Shown piece after piece: positions 11,551 through 25,021 of a stretch of DNA of 64,000 nucleotides; within the stretch, counting starts at the first letter, position 1, and the number at the start of each line of letters is the position of its first letter. A program made the translations under genes and the position numbers. The stretch is taken from assembly GCA_947650285.1 (NCBI GenBank), contig CANTFL010000155.1, positions 1 to 64,000 of the forward strand, given 5' to 3'. This DNA comes from Hyaloperonospora brassicae. Lineage: Eukaryota > Oomycota > Peronosporomycetes > Peronosporales > Peronosporaceae. Under the pieces are notes generated by a model. That model searched no databases. It saw nothing but the letters and a program-made list of their open reading frames with translations, and had not been told where the DNA came from.

Positions 11551-14500
11551 AAATTTTGCTTTATCGAAGGAGTCATGATGTTGGCTTTAACGCAAGCTCA
11601 CTTCTGAATAGTTTATGCAACGAGGACATAAATATAGCTCCATATAATCACGATGATAATAGTGCCTCAATAAAATAAAAGAAAAAGTGCAAAAGAAGAT
11701 AAGAACACAAATCAGATAAACAAAAATACCCTACATTTTTTTTAATTGTTATATTATGTAAGTAGAGATGCACCTCTACCTACGGTATATCCACGTATAA
11801 TATGCCTATGATATTTTCAAGTAAATATTTTTATATTTTTATTACACTCGCTTGCTCTAATGGTAGAAACATAAACACCCGGATTGTTACAGTCTTCATG
11901 CCTAGATGTATTGGGCACGGGTAGCGACGCACGGACAATAGAGCACATAAAGCTCTTAATGGTTGCAGTGATCAGAATTTTCCATATACATGACGTAAAA
12001 GTACGCTTTTGGGGAGGGCGTAATATCATTGACTAAGCTTTGTTATGAAAGGAAAGCTGTTATATTGTGTTTAAGTCCTAAATTGCGTCTTGTATAGTTC
12101 GATCTGTCGAAACTCTAGTAGTATCAAGCATGTTTGGTAAAGTTTCTTCATCACCCGGTGCGCGGCTAGCAGCGATTGTTAGGTTGATATCATGGCTACA
12201 TCAACGGATGAGTAAACCCTTCATCCACTTCAACAAATACTAAATTCATAGATATTAGAGAGCAAATTTTATACATAACATTCTTGTGATTTTATTGACA
12301 TTAGGAGCATTGTGATGTCACAGGATCGCCCGTTGCGTTTCTCTCTTTTACATCCCTATATGTTGAATAATCAGGCTGCCCGTTCCTTAATGATTCTAAA
12401 CGACGCAATAATCTAATGTGATAGAAATTGGTTGGAAACGACCGTACAAAAAACTGGCACAATGGCGGGTACGATCGAAATATTTGATGTAAATCCCTCG
12501 ACTCTAATGTGATCGGTTAAGTAGATATGTTGGTACTTCATATACCTAAATTTAGACCACTTATGCTGGCCAAGATAGCGTATCTTAATATGTACTGGTC
12601 ATTGGCGTCTAATTAAATGTAAGGCACGATAAAAGTTCAGTTATGGGCATAAGTACTTTAAGATTATTTTTGACGAGCGTAGCTATAATTTTTTGAAGTT
12701 GGGCGCAATAATATATCAATAGCCTAATAATCAACATTTTAATGGGGATGAGATAAGTCTTACAATATAAGACGAAATACCTGTATCCTCTCTAAAAAGA
12801 GGTCAGGCTTTTATTCCTCATTAATATTACAATTTACATGGGCTTGTATAGTACTTAAACACATAAGACTACATCCCTATATATCCTGCATATCAAATTT
12901 GCCGGATCTTTGCGGCATTCTGAATTGCAAAATGACGGACCGCACAATGTCAAATTGCGATATACCAATTTGTGTCATACCAGGTCACGTACAGCCCTAT
13001 TGCAGATTTTGCGATGTGGATAACAACATTTTTGTGGCAATCCCACGGTATCGATTTAAACTTATTATTTCGCACTCTAGAAATATGAAATTGCGGTCGA
13101 ACACCTACCAGTCATGTCTCTCTTCATTAAAATGTTCTGTACTCTTAAACATCGTAATTTTGGTATCATTTACATGTGCATATCCACCCATATACAACAT
13201 TAACCTGCATAATTAATTATATTCTCTAATTTCCGATTTCTGCATAATCTGGACCGCAGATAATAGTGGAAGACACGCAAACCTTCAAGAACGTAAATGT
13301 AGATCCCATCTCGTTTATAAATAAAAAAATTATTATTGGATGTCGGGTGAAACTTGGTTTCACGTAGGCATTTTGTGTTTCTCCTCTCCAATATATTAAA
13401 TGAGTAAAGCCTTTTTTATTAAATACTCTTCCAATTCAAAAGTTATTGAAGTTTGTCGAGGAACGCAACCCGTTGATATAAATCAAGTCTTAGATGCTTA
13501 ACTATATTAAGTACTGGTCCAGTCAATTGAAGATAAACTTAGTGGTAGGAAAATCGTGCGCTTGGTAAAGTGACGAATCACGTAGATTTTGAAGTTACAA
13601 GATTGATGGTAAACAAGCCGCGTAGGTTATGGCGTATTTCGAAATAGTAAAGACTGGTTCCTTAGGTACGTAAACGACACATTCAAAATCAAAAACGATG
13701 AAGCGCGTTTCGTCTTCGTTTCGTCAAAGCTTAAGAATCATATTTCAACCTGTGTAATTGTAAGAAATGTTGCGTTTATGCGTAAATGCTGTAAGATTAC
13801 AGATGTTTCCTTACTACTAAGGTACAAAATTTACAAGTTTGCAATCAATTTTCCAGATAAAATCTAACTCTGCCGAACAATCGTGACGCGTCAGATCTTG
13901 TGGTTAAACTTAGTGCTACATTCGCAACAAATGCCATCGTAGTGTGCTATCGATATGCCTAATTATTTAGTTCTTTCGTCGCGTATGAGTCCAAAATTGC
14001 CTACACATTTTGGTATTTGTAGTCCGATCATCTGAAATGTTATTTTTCACATTGATAGCTATATATAACAACTCAATACAAAACAAATTGAGAAACCGAG
14101 CAATAATTCAGATTCTCATGTACCCTAAGTACGACAAATTTAAGTTGGACTAAATATCACCGCGGCATCAACAATGTGGCATGTCTATACCTGTATCGAT
14201 CTTTTGTATAACATGGCCCTAATGTATTGCAATGTGACCCTCAGCGCTGCCAAAGCCTATGTATCATAACGCCTTTTCCTCGAAGAAGGGGAATATGAAG
14301 CATTTCGAAAACACAATACAGGTTTTTTGCACTTGATCAGAGTCAAAGCCTTTTGCCAGCTCTGCATCAGCGCTCATGCATATTCTAGCTCTCACCGTAT
14401 GTCTTAAAAATTTGGTTTCTAGGCCAATTAATTTATTCCAAATATCTGGCGATGTCGAAGCTGCTTAATTGATAGATTCACAATTCGTCCAGCGATTTTT

Positions 14501-17500
14501 TTCTGACGCTTGTAAATATTTTGTCATTACTGTGAACCGATAGTCGATACGATTGGGGCGTTAGTTAAACTTGTTCATCATCATTTATGTATACATACAA
14601 ACATATATTATCGCAGAGTAATTAAATTACGCCAATGGTGGATCAGACGCAAAAAAAATGTTGATATGAAGGATTATTGATAGCGTCGGATCCTCTGAAG
14701 TCACGATACTAGATGACAAAATACGCTCTACTAGTCGTGAGACGGGATAGATCGCTGAACGGGACGAATACTCCCATTATTACAACGAATCAATAGACCT
14801 GATGACCTATAAAAATTTGGATTCTCGCTCCTAGCCATCGTAGACACCCAAACAGCTTAATAGAAGCTAGAGAGATTGTGAATATGAGAGATACTGATTC
14901 TAAAATTTTGTTGATCATTTCGATCTCGTCCCGTAAGTTCTGTGTAAGCAATGTAGCATGCTAAGTCTTTTATTTGACCTTGGAAGCGGACTTCTGAGAT
15001 ATATATATCTCACCGAGCAGTACAAACCTCTATGGCCGTAAATTTTACCGCATACAACCTTTTCTTCTCATTTTAAATGTCCCTTACAAGAATCGGCTCA
15101 TGTCGAGCATCATTCTTAGCACAACGCTACACATCCGCCACTCTCCCAAGTTCCACAACAAAACTGCTGAAATTATTTTTTCGTTATGACGACCATTCAA
15201 TCATCTACTTACTATCAAAATGGTTATATATATTTGAGTTAATTGTATACGTGTTTCTTGTAGTCTTGCTCTACAAAGCGTCGGATTAGCTACTTTTGTA
15301 GTTTTATCATATCTTCATTGAGTAGCAAACACGTTAGAACCTACTCGATTCACTCTCGAATGAGCCTCAGTCCGTCGTGCAGGATACTTCTTCGTATCGA
15401 AATCTGTAAATTAGGAAGTTAAGGCAAATTGACAAATTTTGAGGAGGGTAATGTTGGAGAATAAAACCCAGCTAATGCTTCTCATCGTCTGAAAATCCCG
15501 GGTCGGTAATTCGAAATCAATTATTTTAGTATTTGTGGTCGCGACACACATATAGATTAAGGTGAGGTAATCACACCAAGAATTTGGATAAAAATACAGA
15601 CTATTTGACTCACCCCGATTCGCTTTATCGTAACTAAAACTAACTTGACAGCACAAGTAGATCGGACAACACCCCGAGGCGGGTTTTACGTGCTTAATTT
15701 CCCATAAAATATTGGCAGAGGGCCAATCAATATGTAAAACATTCCATTTTACATCCACTGTAAAGGAGGATCTCATGTGCGTGCCCAGATAAAATATTAA
15801 ATTTTAGACATGACAATCACAAAACATAATACATAAATAAAAGTACGAATGCACAGAACTGTGCGGCCAGGTGCTCAAGATGAAAAACTGCACAAAATAT
15901 AAATTATGGGAAGGAATAACTTATGATCTACAAGTGGAAACTAGATAGAACAAGTTAGAAATTGACATGTTAACTTGTTACGAATAGTCATTATTTGGTG
16001 TAGTATGAGCGAATTTACACATGCTCAAGATCAGTCATACACATCCACGCATATGTTTTATCCACCCATCGATTGTAAATAATAGAATCATATATATCTT
16101 TACTTCGGCATGTGTACTGAACATAGAGAAAAATGAGCTTTGTCGCTTCAATCGTGCTTTACAACTGTCCATATTGCTCAATGTTTTGTCCACAATGATC
16201 ATTTTTCGTTATCTTCTTGTATAGGGTTTCAATTTGTAGTTTTAAAAGTTGTCGTCTTGGCAGTATTGTATCGAATATATGGACGGGATTGAGCAGTGTG
16301 AAAATAGCGGGTAGACAATGCGGAGTATGTTTTTCCAGTCAAGCCTTGAGTAAGCTTATAAGCGTGGAAAGCTAGACCGTAGTCTGGAAAACGTCATGTG
16401 ATAGAGAGCAGACGAGTTACCATTGGTAGTTTAGCAAGATGTCATGTGAATACTTGCGGAATTGCAGTGCAGACCGGACACTGGGATAGATAGATAAAGA
16501 TATTTGAGGTATTTTCGGATATACGTACGACCCAATATTTCCGGCTTTGTTTAACATTATCCGGTGATGTCTAATCGTACCACCTTTGTGTTAGTATCGA
16601 TTAACGTACATCATGTTCCTGTTGCCAGTGTCTTTCCACTCGGCCACTAGGGTCGATATAGCAGACCGACACTGAGTTATCACATAACTCTAACAAAATT
16701 TAGTTGCCCCACTGATAAATACTTCATACATCGGTAGTAATCGTATCAAAAATTCTTGAATGTGGCATGGACGCTATCGCGGTGTTAAGAGATCAATATG
16801 TGATATTTTGTGCTCTTAAGATAGACAGAATAAGCAACTTATCTTTCTTTACCCACGCTGACCACGCTGCATTAATATTTAATTGATTCCAATTTCGATA
16901 TAGCAGCATTTCCTGCAAAATTTTAAGTTAGATATGATTGTTTTTTGATCCAAATCATTTGTGTGGTGAATATAATAATCTTGTGTCGCTTAATCTCCTG
17001 TAAAAACAATTTGATTAATGGGTATAAAAGAATAAATTGAAGCTGTATTATCGTGCCAATGATCTCCTTCATAAAGTTGAAGCAACAGCCTTTGTAAAAA
17101 AACATATGTAAAAATTATTAGGTGCTTCCTAGAATCGACTATTAAGTCCCACAAATTACGTCGTATAAGCATTTATTGTTTTAGTCACTTTACCGTTATT
17201 ATGGCGGTTTCCATTTAGAAATATCATTGTTTTCATATTCCTTCGTTCTTTTCTAAAGGTAGACTTGAAATATGTTACAGGCTATAGTACTTTACAGGAC
17301 GCTATCATAACAATTTATAATACAGCAAAGTCTGCATTGTGTTTTGTTTGACAACAAATGTCCGGCCTCATCGGCTAATTCGTATGCATTATCATATATT
17401 CGAGCAAGCCGTAAAGCTTGCTTGTTTCAATTATTTTATGCAGATATGTATATGTAAATCAAAGGGAAGCATTATACTTTTTCTTTATTCAACTACGAAT

Positions 17501-17652
17501 ATGGTTATGATTTCGACATAGATATTCCTACTTTTTTTGATTGCACAACATGTATTCTGTTTCACATACCAAACAGTTAAGTCCAGGTATTATCATTTGT
17601 ACGCCACGACTAGGGTACACCCTAATTTTGCTACAGGCACACCCTACCGCAC
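11551..17652. other. AT-rich gene-empty stretch, left arm
   Basis: About 6.1 kb of AT-rich sequence, nearly identical to its mirror. Open frames reach at most 121 codons (15411-15776, reverse), show no domain and are in line with chance in this composition. A 16-bp palindrome, GAGATATATATATCTC, lies at 14996-15011. No RNA gene or transposon was recognised. Confidence 0.7.
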
Positions 17653-18919
17653 GAGACAATTAAAACCGAATTACAGGATAAGTAGTAAAAAATGAGGGTA
17701 CTTACTAGTACTCCCTATCTCCCAATCTTAATTGCAAATTTAGTCATGCGTGAAGTCATCACCTATAAGTCTTGGCCAGGGCTTTATTTAAGCGGGCGAT
17801 GCTTGCTGGGAGCTCCAATGTCTCGAACATAGTATGTAATCCGATCGTACGATGCAAGTGGCCGGACCATCGGCAACTGCCATGACTCGTTTTGGACCCA
17901 TTCTTCGAGACATGCACGTACAACACGTACTGCGTGCCGTTTTTGTGGATCTTGAGGCAACCGTCCTTGACAAAGAACATGCTGCCATATACCGTTAATT
18001 GTCAATTTACGAAAAGATAATTTTGGGTACGACGATTCTGAAAACTATTACGCACGATGTCATTATTTGATTGTAAAAGAGTATGATGACATGGTAATGG
18101 AATGGGAGCATCTTGCATACTCGTCTTTTGTACAGCAAGGCGTTAAGGTTTTTATGGTCAAGGTATAGGTAAAGGGTCTAAAATGGTTTTGCTCTTGCTA
18201 TAACGGCAGTCAATCGATATTAGGCATAAAAGAAAATTAATTTTTATTATCTCACCTCGTACCCCTGGTTTCGTCGGCAGTTGTGAAGCCTTGATAGTCA
18301 ATGTTATCTACACTCGCTGCAGAGCACACGTACATGGCTATGATGATGTGTAATGAAGCCATCGCGAATGTAGTGACATGTTGTCATGCCTTGACTAAAC
18401 ATTCTGGCTGTTGATGCCGAATAATTCAGGTGCTATCAAAACTCAATGCACCGAGGCGAGTGGATCTTCTACACAAGAAACTCATTTGATGTCTGGCGTT
18501 TACCTTTGGAAAGGTCATTGATTGGAGCAGATCATCATTTCCTAATGCATCTCGTTTCTAAAAACAAATTCTGATAAGAAAGCAAGCGGCAGCTGGGAGT
18601 TAAAGCTGTGCCAGCGACGTATGCCCCTCTCTTGGGTCTTCATTTGTCATTTTAAAATTCCGCAGTTGCTTCTTATGAATAGGTAAATTCCGTCGCATTA
18701 AATTATTATTATTGATAGATATAAATGCGATTGCGCGACCACACCAGGTGTTTAAGACGTGTTCTTTGATTTGCCGTAGATGGAATTTCCCTTTGAAACT
18801 TTACAGAGCCCTAGGGCATTCAATTGTATCAATTCGGTAGGGTGCTTTTTCATTTAGTTTTACATTACTGTACACATATATAAATTGGTACTATCAAATC
18901 TTATGTATATATTCGTTTT
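17653..18919. other. Unpaired spacer at palindrome axis
   Basis: These 1267 bp have no mirror copy. Most are AT-rich, but 17759-18005 is visibly GC-richer and stays open in several overlapping frames on the reverse strand (60-73 codons each). I recognise no product and no frame stands out. A 10-mer, CGGTAGGGTG, occurs at 18835-18844 and again at 18923-18932, just across the right arm boundary. No transposase, terminal repeat or RNA gene was seen. The spacer separates the arms and so decides whether they can fold back. Confidence 0.85.
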
Positions 18920-21900
18920 GTGCGGTAGGGTGTGCCTGTAGCAAAATTAGGGTGTACCCTAGTCGTGGCGTACAAATGATAATACCTGGACTTAACTGTT
19001 TGGTATGTGAAACAGAATACATGTTGTGCAATCAAAAAAAGTAGGAATATCTATGTCGAAATCATAACCATATTCGTAGTTGAATAAAGAAAAAGTATAA
19101 TGCTTCCCTTTGATTTACATATACATATCTGCATAAAATTATTGAAACAAGCAAGCTTTACGGCTTGCTCGAATATATGATAATGCATACGAATTAGCCG
19201 ATGAGGCCGGACATTTGTTGTCAAACAAAACACAATGCAGACTTTGCTGTATTATAAATTGTTATAATAGCGTCCTGTAAAGTACTATAGCCTGTAACAT
19301 ATTTCAAGTCTACCTTTAGAAAAGAACGAAGGAATATGAAAACAATGATATTTCTAAATGGAAACCGCCATAATAACGGTAAAGTGACTAAAACAATAAA
19401 TGCTTATACGACGTAATTTGTGGGACTTAATAGTCGATTCTAGGAAGCACCTAATAATTTTTACATATGTTTTTTTACAAAGGCTGTTGCTTCAACTTTA
19501 TGAAGGAGATCATTGGCACGATAATACAGCTTCAATTTATTCTTTTATACCCATTAATCAAATTGTTTTTACAGGAGATTAAGCGACACAAGATTATTAT
19601 ATTCATCACACAAATGATTTGGATCAAAAAACAATCATCCCTAACTTAAAATTTTGCAGGAAATGCTGCTATATCGAAATTGGAATCAATTAAATATTAA
19701 TGCAGCGTGGTCAGCGTGGGTAAAGAAAGACAAGTTGCTTATTCTGTCTATCTTAAGAGCACAAAATATCACATATTGATCTCTTAACACCGCGATAGCG
19801 TCCATGCCACATTCAAGAATTTTTGATACGATTACTACCGATGTATGAAGTATTTATCAGTGGGGCAACTAAATTTTGTTAGAGTTATGTGATAACTCAG
19901 TGTCGGTCTGCTATATCGACCCTAGTGGCCGAGTGGAAAGACACTGGCAACAGGAACATGATGTACGTTAATCGATACTAACACAAAGGTGGTACGATTA
20001 GACATCACCGGATAATGTTAAACAAAGCCGGAAATATTGGGTCGTACGTATATCCGAAAATACCTCAAATATCTTTATCTATCTATCCCAGTGTCCGGTC
20101 TGCACTGCAATTCCGCAAGTATTCACATGACATCTTGCTAAACTACCAATGGTAACTCGTCTGCTCTCTATCACATGACGTTTTCCAGACTACGGTCTAG
20201 CTTTCCACGCTTATAAGCTTACTCAAGGCTTGACTGGAAAAACATACTCCGCATTGTCTACCCGCTATTTTCACACTGCTCAATCCCGTCCATATATTCG
20301 ATACAATACTGCCAAGACGACAACTTTTAAAACTACAAATTGAAACCCTATACAAGAAGATAACGAAAAATGATCATTGTGGACAAAACATTGAGCAATA
20401 TGGACAGTTGTAAAGCACGATTGAAGCGACAAAGCTCATTTTTCTCTATGTTCAGTACACATGCCGAAGTAAAGATATATATGATTCTATTATTTACAAT
20501 CGATGGGTGGATAAAACATATGCGTGGATGTGTATGACTGATCTTGAGCATGTGTAAATTCGCTCATACTACACCAAATAATGACTATTCGTAACAAGTT
20601 AACATGTCAATTTCTAACTTGTTCTATCTAGTTTCCACTTGTAGATCATAAGTTATTCCTTCCCATAATTTATATTTTGTGCAGTTTTTCATCTTGAGCA
20701 CCTGGCCGCACAGTTCTGTGCATTCGTACTTTTATTTATGTATTATGTTTTGTGATTGTCATGTCTAAAATTTAATATTTTATCTGGGCACGCACATGAG
20801 ATCCTCCTTTACAGTGGATGTAAAATGGAATGTTTTACATATTGATTGGCCCTCTGCCAATATTTTATGGGAAATTAAGCACGTAAAACCCGCCTCGGGG
20901 TGTTGTCCGATCTACTTGTGCTGTCAAGTTAGTTTTAGTTACGATAAAGCGAATCGGGGTGAGTCAAATAGTCTGTATTTTTATCCAAATTCTTGGTGTG
21001 ATTACCTCACCTTAATCTATATGTGTGTCGCGACCACAAATACTAAAATAATTGATTTCGAATTACCGACCCGGGATTTTCAGACGATGAGAAGCATTAG
21101 CTGGGTTTTATTCTCCAACATTACCCTCCTCAAAATTTGTCAATTTGCCTTAACTTCCTAATTTACAGATTTCGATACGAAGAAGTATCCTGCACGACGG
21201 ACTGAGGCTCATTCGAGAGTGAATCGAGTAGGTTCTAACGTGTTTGCTACTCAATGAAGATATGATAAAACTACAAAAGTAGCTAATCCGACGCTTTGTA
21301 GAGCAAGACTACAAGAAACACGTATACAATTAACTCAAATATATATAACCATTTTGATAGTAAGTAGATGATTGAATGGTCGTCATAACGAAAAAATAAT
21401 TTCAGCAGTTTTGTTGTGGAACTTGGGAGAGTGGCGGATGTGTAGCGTTGTGCTAAGAATGATGCTCGACATGAGCCGATTCTTGTAAGGGACATTTAAA
21501 ATGAGAAGAAAAGGTTGTATGCGGTAAAATTTACGGCCATAGAGGTTTGTACTGCTCGGTGAGATATATATATCTCAGAAGTCCGCTTCCAAGGTCAAAT
21601 AAAAGACTTAGCATGCTACATTGCTTACACAGAACTTACGGGACGAGATCGAAATGATCAACAAAATTTTAGAATCAGTATCTCTCATATTCACAATCTC
21701 TCTAGCTTCTATTAAGCTGTTTGGGTGTCTACGATGGCTAGGAGCGAGAATCCAAATTTTTATAGGTCATCAGGTCTATTGATTCGTTGTAATAATGGGA
21801 GTATTCGTCCCGTTCAGCGATCTATCCCGTCTCACGACTAGTAGAGCGTATTTTGTCATCTAGTATCGTGACTTCAGAGGATCCGACGCTATCAATAATC

Positions 21901-24900
21901 CTTCATATCAACATTTTTTTTGCGTCTGATCCACCATTGGCGTAATTTAATTACTCTGCGATAATATATGTTTGTATGTATACATAAATGATGATGAACA
22001 AGTTTAACTAACGCCCCAATCGTATCGACTATCGGTTCACAGTAATGACAAAATATTTACAAGCGTCAGAAAAAAAATCGCTGGACGAATTGTGAATCTA
22101 TCAATTAAGCAGCTTCGACATCGCCAGATATTTGGAATAAATTAATTGGCCTAGAAACCAAATTTTTAAGACATACGGTGAGAGCTAGAATATGCATGAG
22201 CGCTGATGCAGAGCTGGCAAAAGGCTTTGACTCTGATCAAGTGCAAAAAACCTGTATTGTGTTTTCGAAATGCTTCATATTCCCCTTCTTCGAGGAAAAG
22301 GCGTTATGATACATAGGCTTTGGCAGCGCTGAGGGTCACATTGCAATACATTAGGGCCATGTTATACAAAAGATCGATACAGGTATAGACATGCCACATT
22401 GTTGATGCCGCGGTGATATTTAGTCCAACTTAAATTTGTCGTACTTAGGGTACATGAGAATCTGAATTATTGCTCGGTTTCTCAATTTGTTTTGTATTGA
22501 GTTGTTATATATAGCTATCAATGTGAAAAATAACATTTCAGATGATCGGACTACAAATACCAAAATGTGTAGGCAATTTTGGACTCATACGCGACGAAAG
22601 AACTAAATAATTAGGCATATCGATAGCACACTACGATGGCATTTGTTGCGAATGTAGCACTAAGTTTAACCACAAGATCTGACGCGTCACGATTGTTCGG
22701 CAGAGTTAGATTTTATCTGGAAAATTGATTGCAAACTTGTAAATTTTGTACCTTAGTAGTAAGGAAACATCTGTAATCTTACAGCATTTACGCATAAACG
22801 CAACATTTCTTACAATTACACAGGTTGAAATATGATTCTTAAGCTTTGACGAAACGAAGACGAAACGCGCTTCATCGTTTTTGATTTTGAATGTGTCGTT
22901 TACGTACCTAAGGACCCAGTCTTTACTATTTCGAAATACGCCATAACCTACGCGGCTTGTTTACCATCAATCTTGTAACTTCAAAATCAACGTGATTCGC
23001 CACTTTACCAAGCGCACGATTTTCCTACCACTAAGTTTATCTTCAATTGACTGGACCAGTACTTAATATAGTTAAGCATCTAAGACTTGATTTATATCAA
23101 CGGGTTGCGTTCCTCGACAAACTTCAATAACTTTTGAATTGGAAGAGTATTTAATAAAAAAGGCTTTACTCATTTAATATATTGGAGAGGAGAAACACAA
23201 AATGCCTACGTGAAACCAAGTTTCACCCGACATCCAATAATAATTTTTTATTTATAAACGAGATGGGATCTACATTTACGTTCTTGAAGGTTTGCGTGTC
23301 TTCCACTATTATCTGCGGTCCAGATTATGCAGAAATCGGAAATTAGAGAATATAATTAATTATGCAGGTTAATGTTGTATATGGGTGGATATGCACATGT
23401 AAATGATACCAAAATTACGATGTTTAAGAGTACAGAACATTTTAATGAAGAGAGACATGACTGGTAGGTGTTCGACCGCAATTTCATATTTCTAGAGTGC
23501 GAAATAATAAGTTTAAATCGATACCGTGGGATTGCCACAAAAATGTTGTTATCCACATCGCAAAATCTGCAATAGGGCTGTACGTGACCTGGTATGACAC
23601 AAATTGGTATATCGCAATTTGACATTGTGCGGTCCGTCATTTTGCAATTCAGAATGCCGCAAAGATCCGGCAAATTTGATATGCAGGATATATAGGGATG
23701 AAGTCTTATGTGTTTAAGTACTATACAAGCCCATGTAAATTGTAATATTAATGAGGAATAAAAGCCTGACCTCTTTTTAGAGAGGATACAGGTATTTCGT
23801 CTTATATTGTAAGACTTATCTCATCCCCATTAAAATGTTGATTATTAGGCTATTGATATATTATTGCGCCCAACTTCAAAAAATTATAGCTACGCTCGTC
23901 AAAAATAATCTTAAAGTACTTATGCCCATAACTGAACTTTTATCGTGCCTTACATTTAATTAGACGCCAATGACCAGTACATATTAAGATACGCTATCTT
24001 GGCCAGCATAAGTGGTCTAAATTTAGGTATATGAAGTACCAACATATCTACTTAACCGATCACATTAGAGTCGAGGGATTTACATCAAATATTTCGATCG
24101 TACCCGCCATTGTGCCAGTTTTTTGTACGGTCGTTTCCAACCAATTTCTATCACATTAGATTATTGCGTCGTTTAGATTCATTAAGGAACGGGCAGCCTG
24201 ATTATTCAACATATAGGGATGTAAAAGAGAGAAACGCAACGGGCGATCCTGTGACATCACAATGCTCCTAATGTCAATAAAATCACAAGAATGTTATGTA
24301 TAAAATTTGCTCTCTAATATCTATGAATTTAGTATTTGTTGAAGTGGATGAAGGGTTTACTCATCCGTTGATGTAGCCATGATATCAACCTAACAATCGC
24401 TGCTAGCCGCGCACCGGGTGATGAAGAAACTTTACCAAACATGCTTGATACTACTAGAGTTTCGACAGATCGAACTATACAAGACGCAATTTAGGACTTA
24501 AACACAATATAACAGCTTTCCTTTCATAACAAAGCTTAGTCAATGATATTACGCCCTCCCCAAAAGCGTACTTTTACGTCATGTATATGGAAAATTCTGA
24601 TCACTGCAACCATTAAGAGCTTTATGTGCTCTATTGTCCGTGCGTCGCTACCCGTGCCCAATACATCTAGGCATGAAGACTGTAACAATCCGGGTGTTTA
24701 TGTTTCTACCATTAGAGCAAGCGAGTGTAATAAAAATATAAAAATATTTACTTGAAAATATCATAGGCATATTATACGTGGATATACCGTAGGTAGAGGT
24801 GCATCTCTACTTACATAATATAACAATTAAAAAAAATGTAGGGTATTTTTGTTTATCTGATTTGTGTTCTTATCTTCTTTTGCACTTTTTCTTTTATTTT

Positions 24901-25021
24901 ATTGAGGCACTATTATCATCGTGATTATATGGAGCTATATTTATGTCCTCGTTGCATAAACTATTCAGAAGTGAGCTTGCGTTAAAGCCAACATCATGAC
25001 TCCTTCGATAAAGCAAAATTT
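18920..25021. other. AT-rich gene-empty stretch, right arm
   Basis: Mirror of 11551-17652. Mismatches are few; several 60-120-codon frames are identical in both arms because the DNA itself is nearly identical, not because of visible selection on protein. Nothing is recognised. Confidence 0.7.

Larger units (their letters stand above)
1..17652. repeat. Left arm of giant inverted repeat
   Basis: The sequence is the reverse complement of 18920-36692. Coordinates pair with a constant sum: 36572-36573 from the axis to about 5.7 kb, then about 36693-36695 further out because the right arm holds one extra 120-bp repeat. Base 1 still pairs (with 36692), so the true outer end lies outside the window. 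Every landmark (LTRs, gag, RT, decayed block, AT-rich stretch) has a mirror copy. The innermost paired bases are the 11-mer ending at 17652. Substitutions are rare near the axis and common near the outer end. Confidence 0.97.

Noticed and set aside
15411..15776. 121-codon ORF identical in both arms (mirror 20796-21161)
   Set aside because: The surrounding DNA is nearly identical in both arms, so identity says nothing about protein selection. There is no domain, and a single frame of this length is plausible by chance.
17620..17652. TTAGGG-like motifs at the arm boundary suggesting a telomere
   Set aside because: There are only one or two isolated hexamers, not tandem and not the TTTAGGG-type repeat expected in oomycetes.
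17759..18005. Three overlapping reverse-strand frames in the spacer
   Set aside because: All are under 75 codons, none is recognisable and none dominates; the overlap reflects higher GC content.
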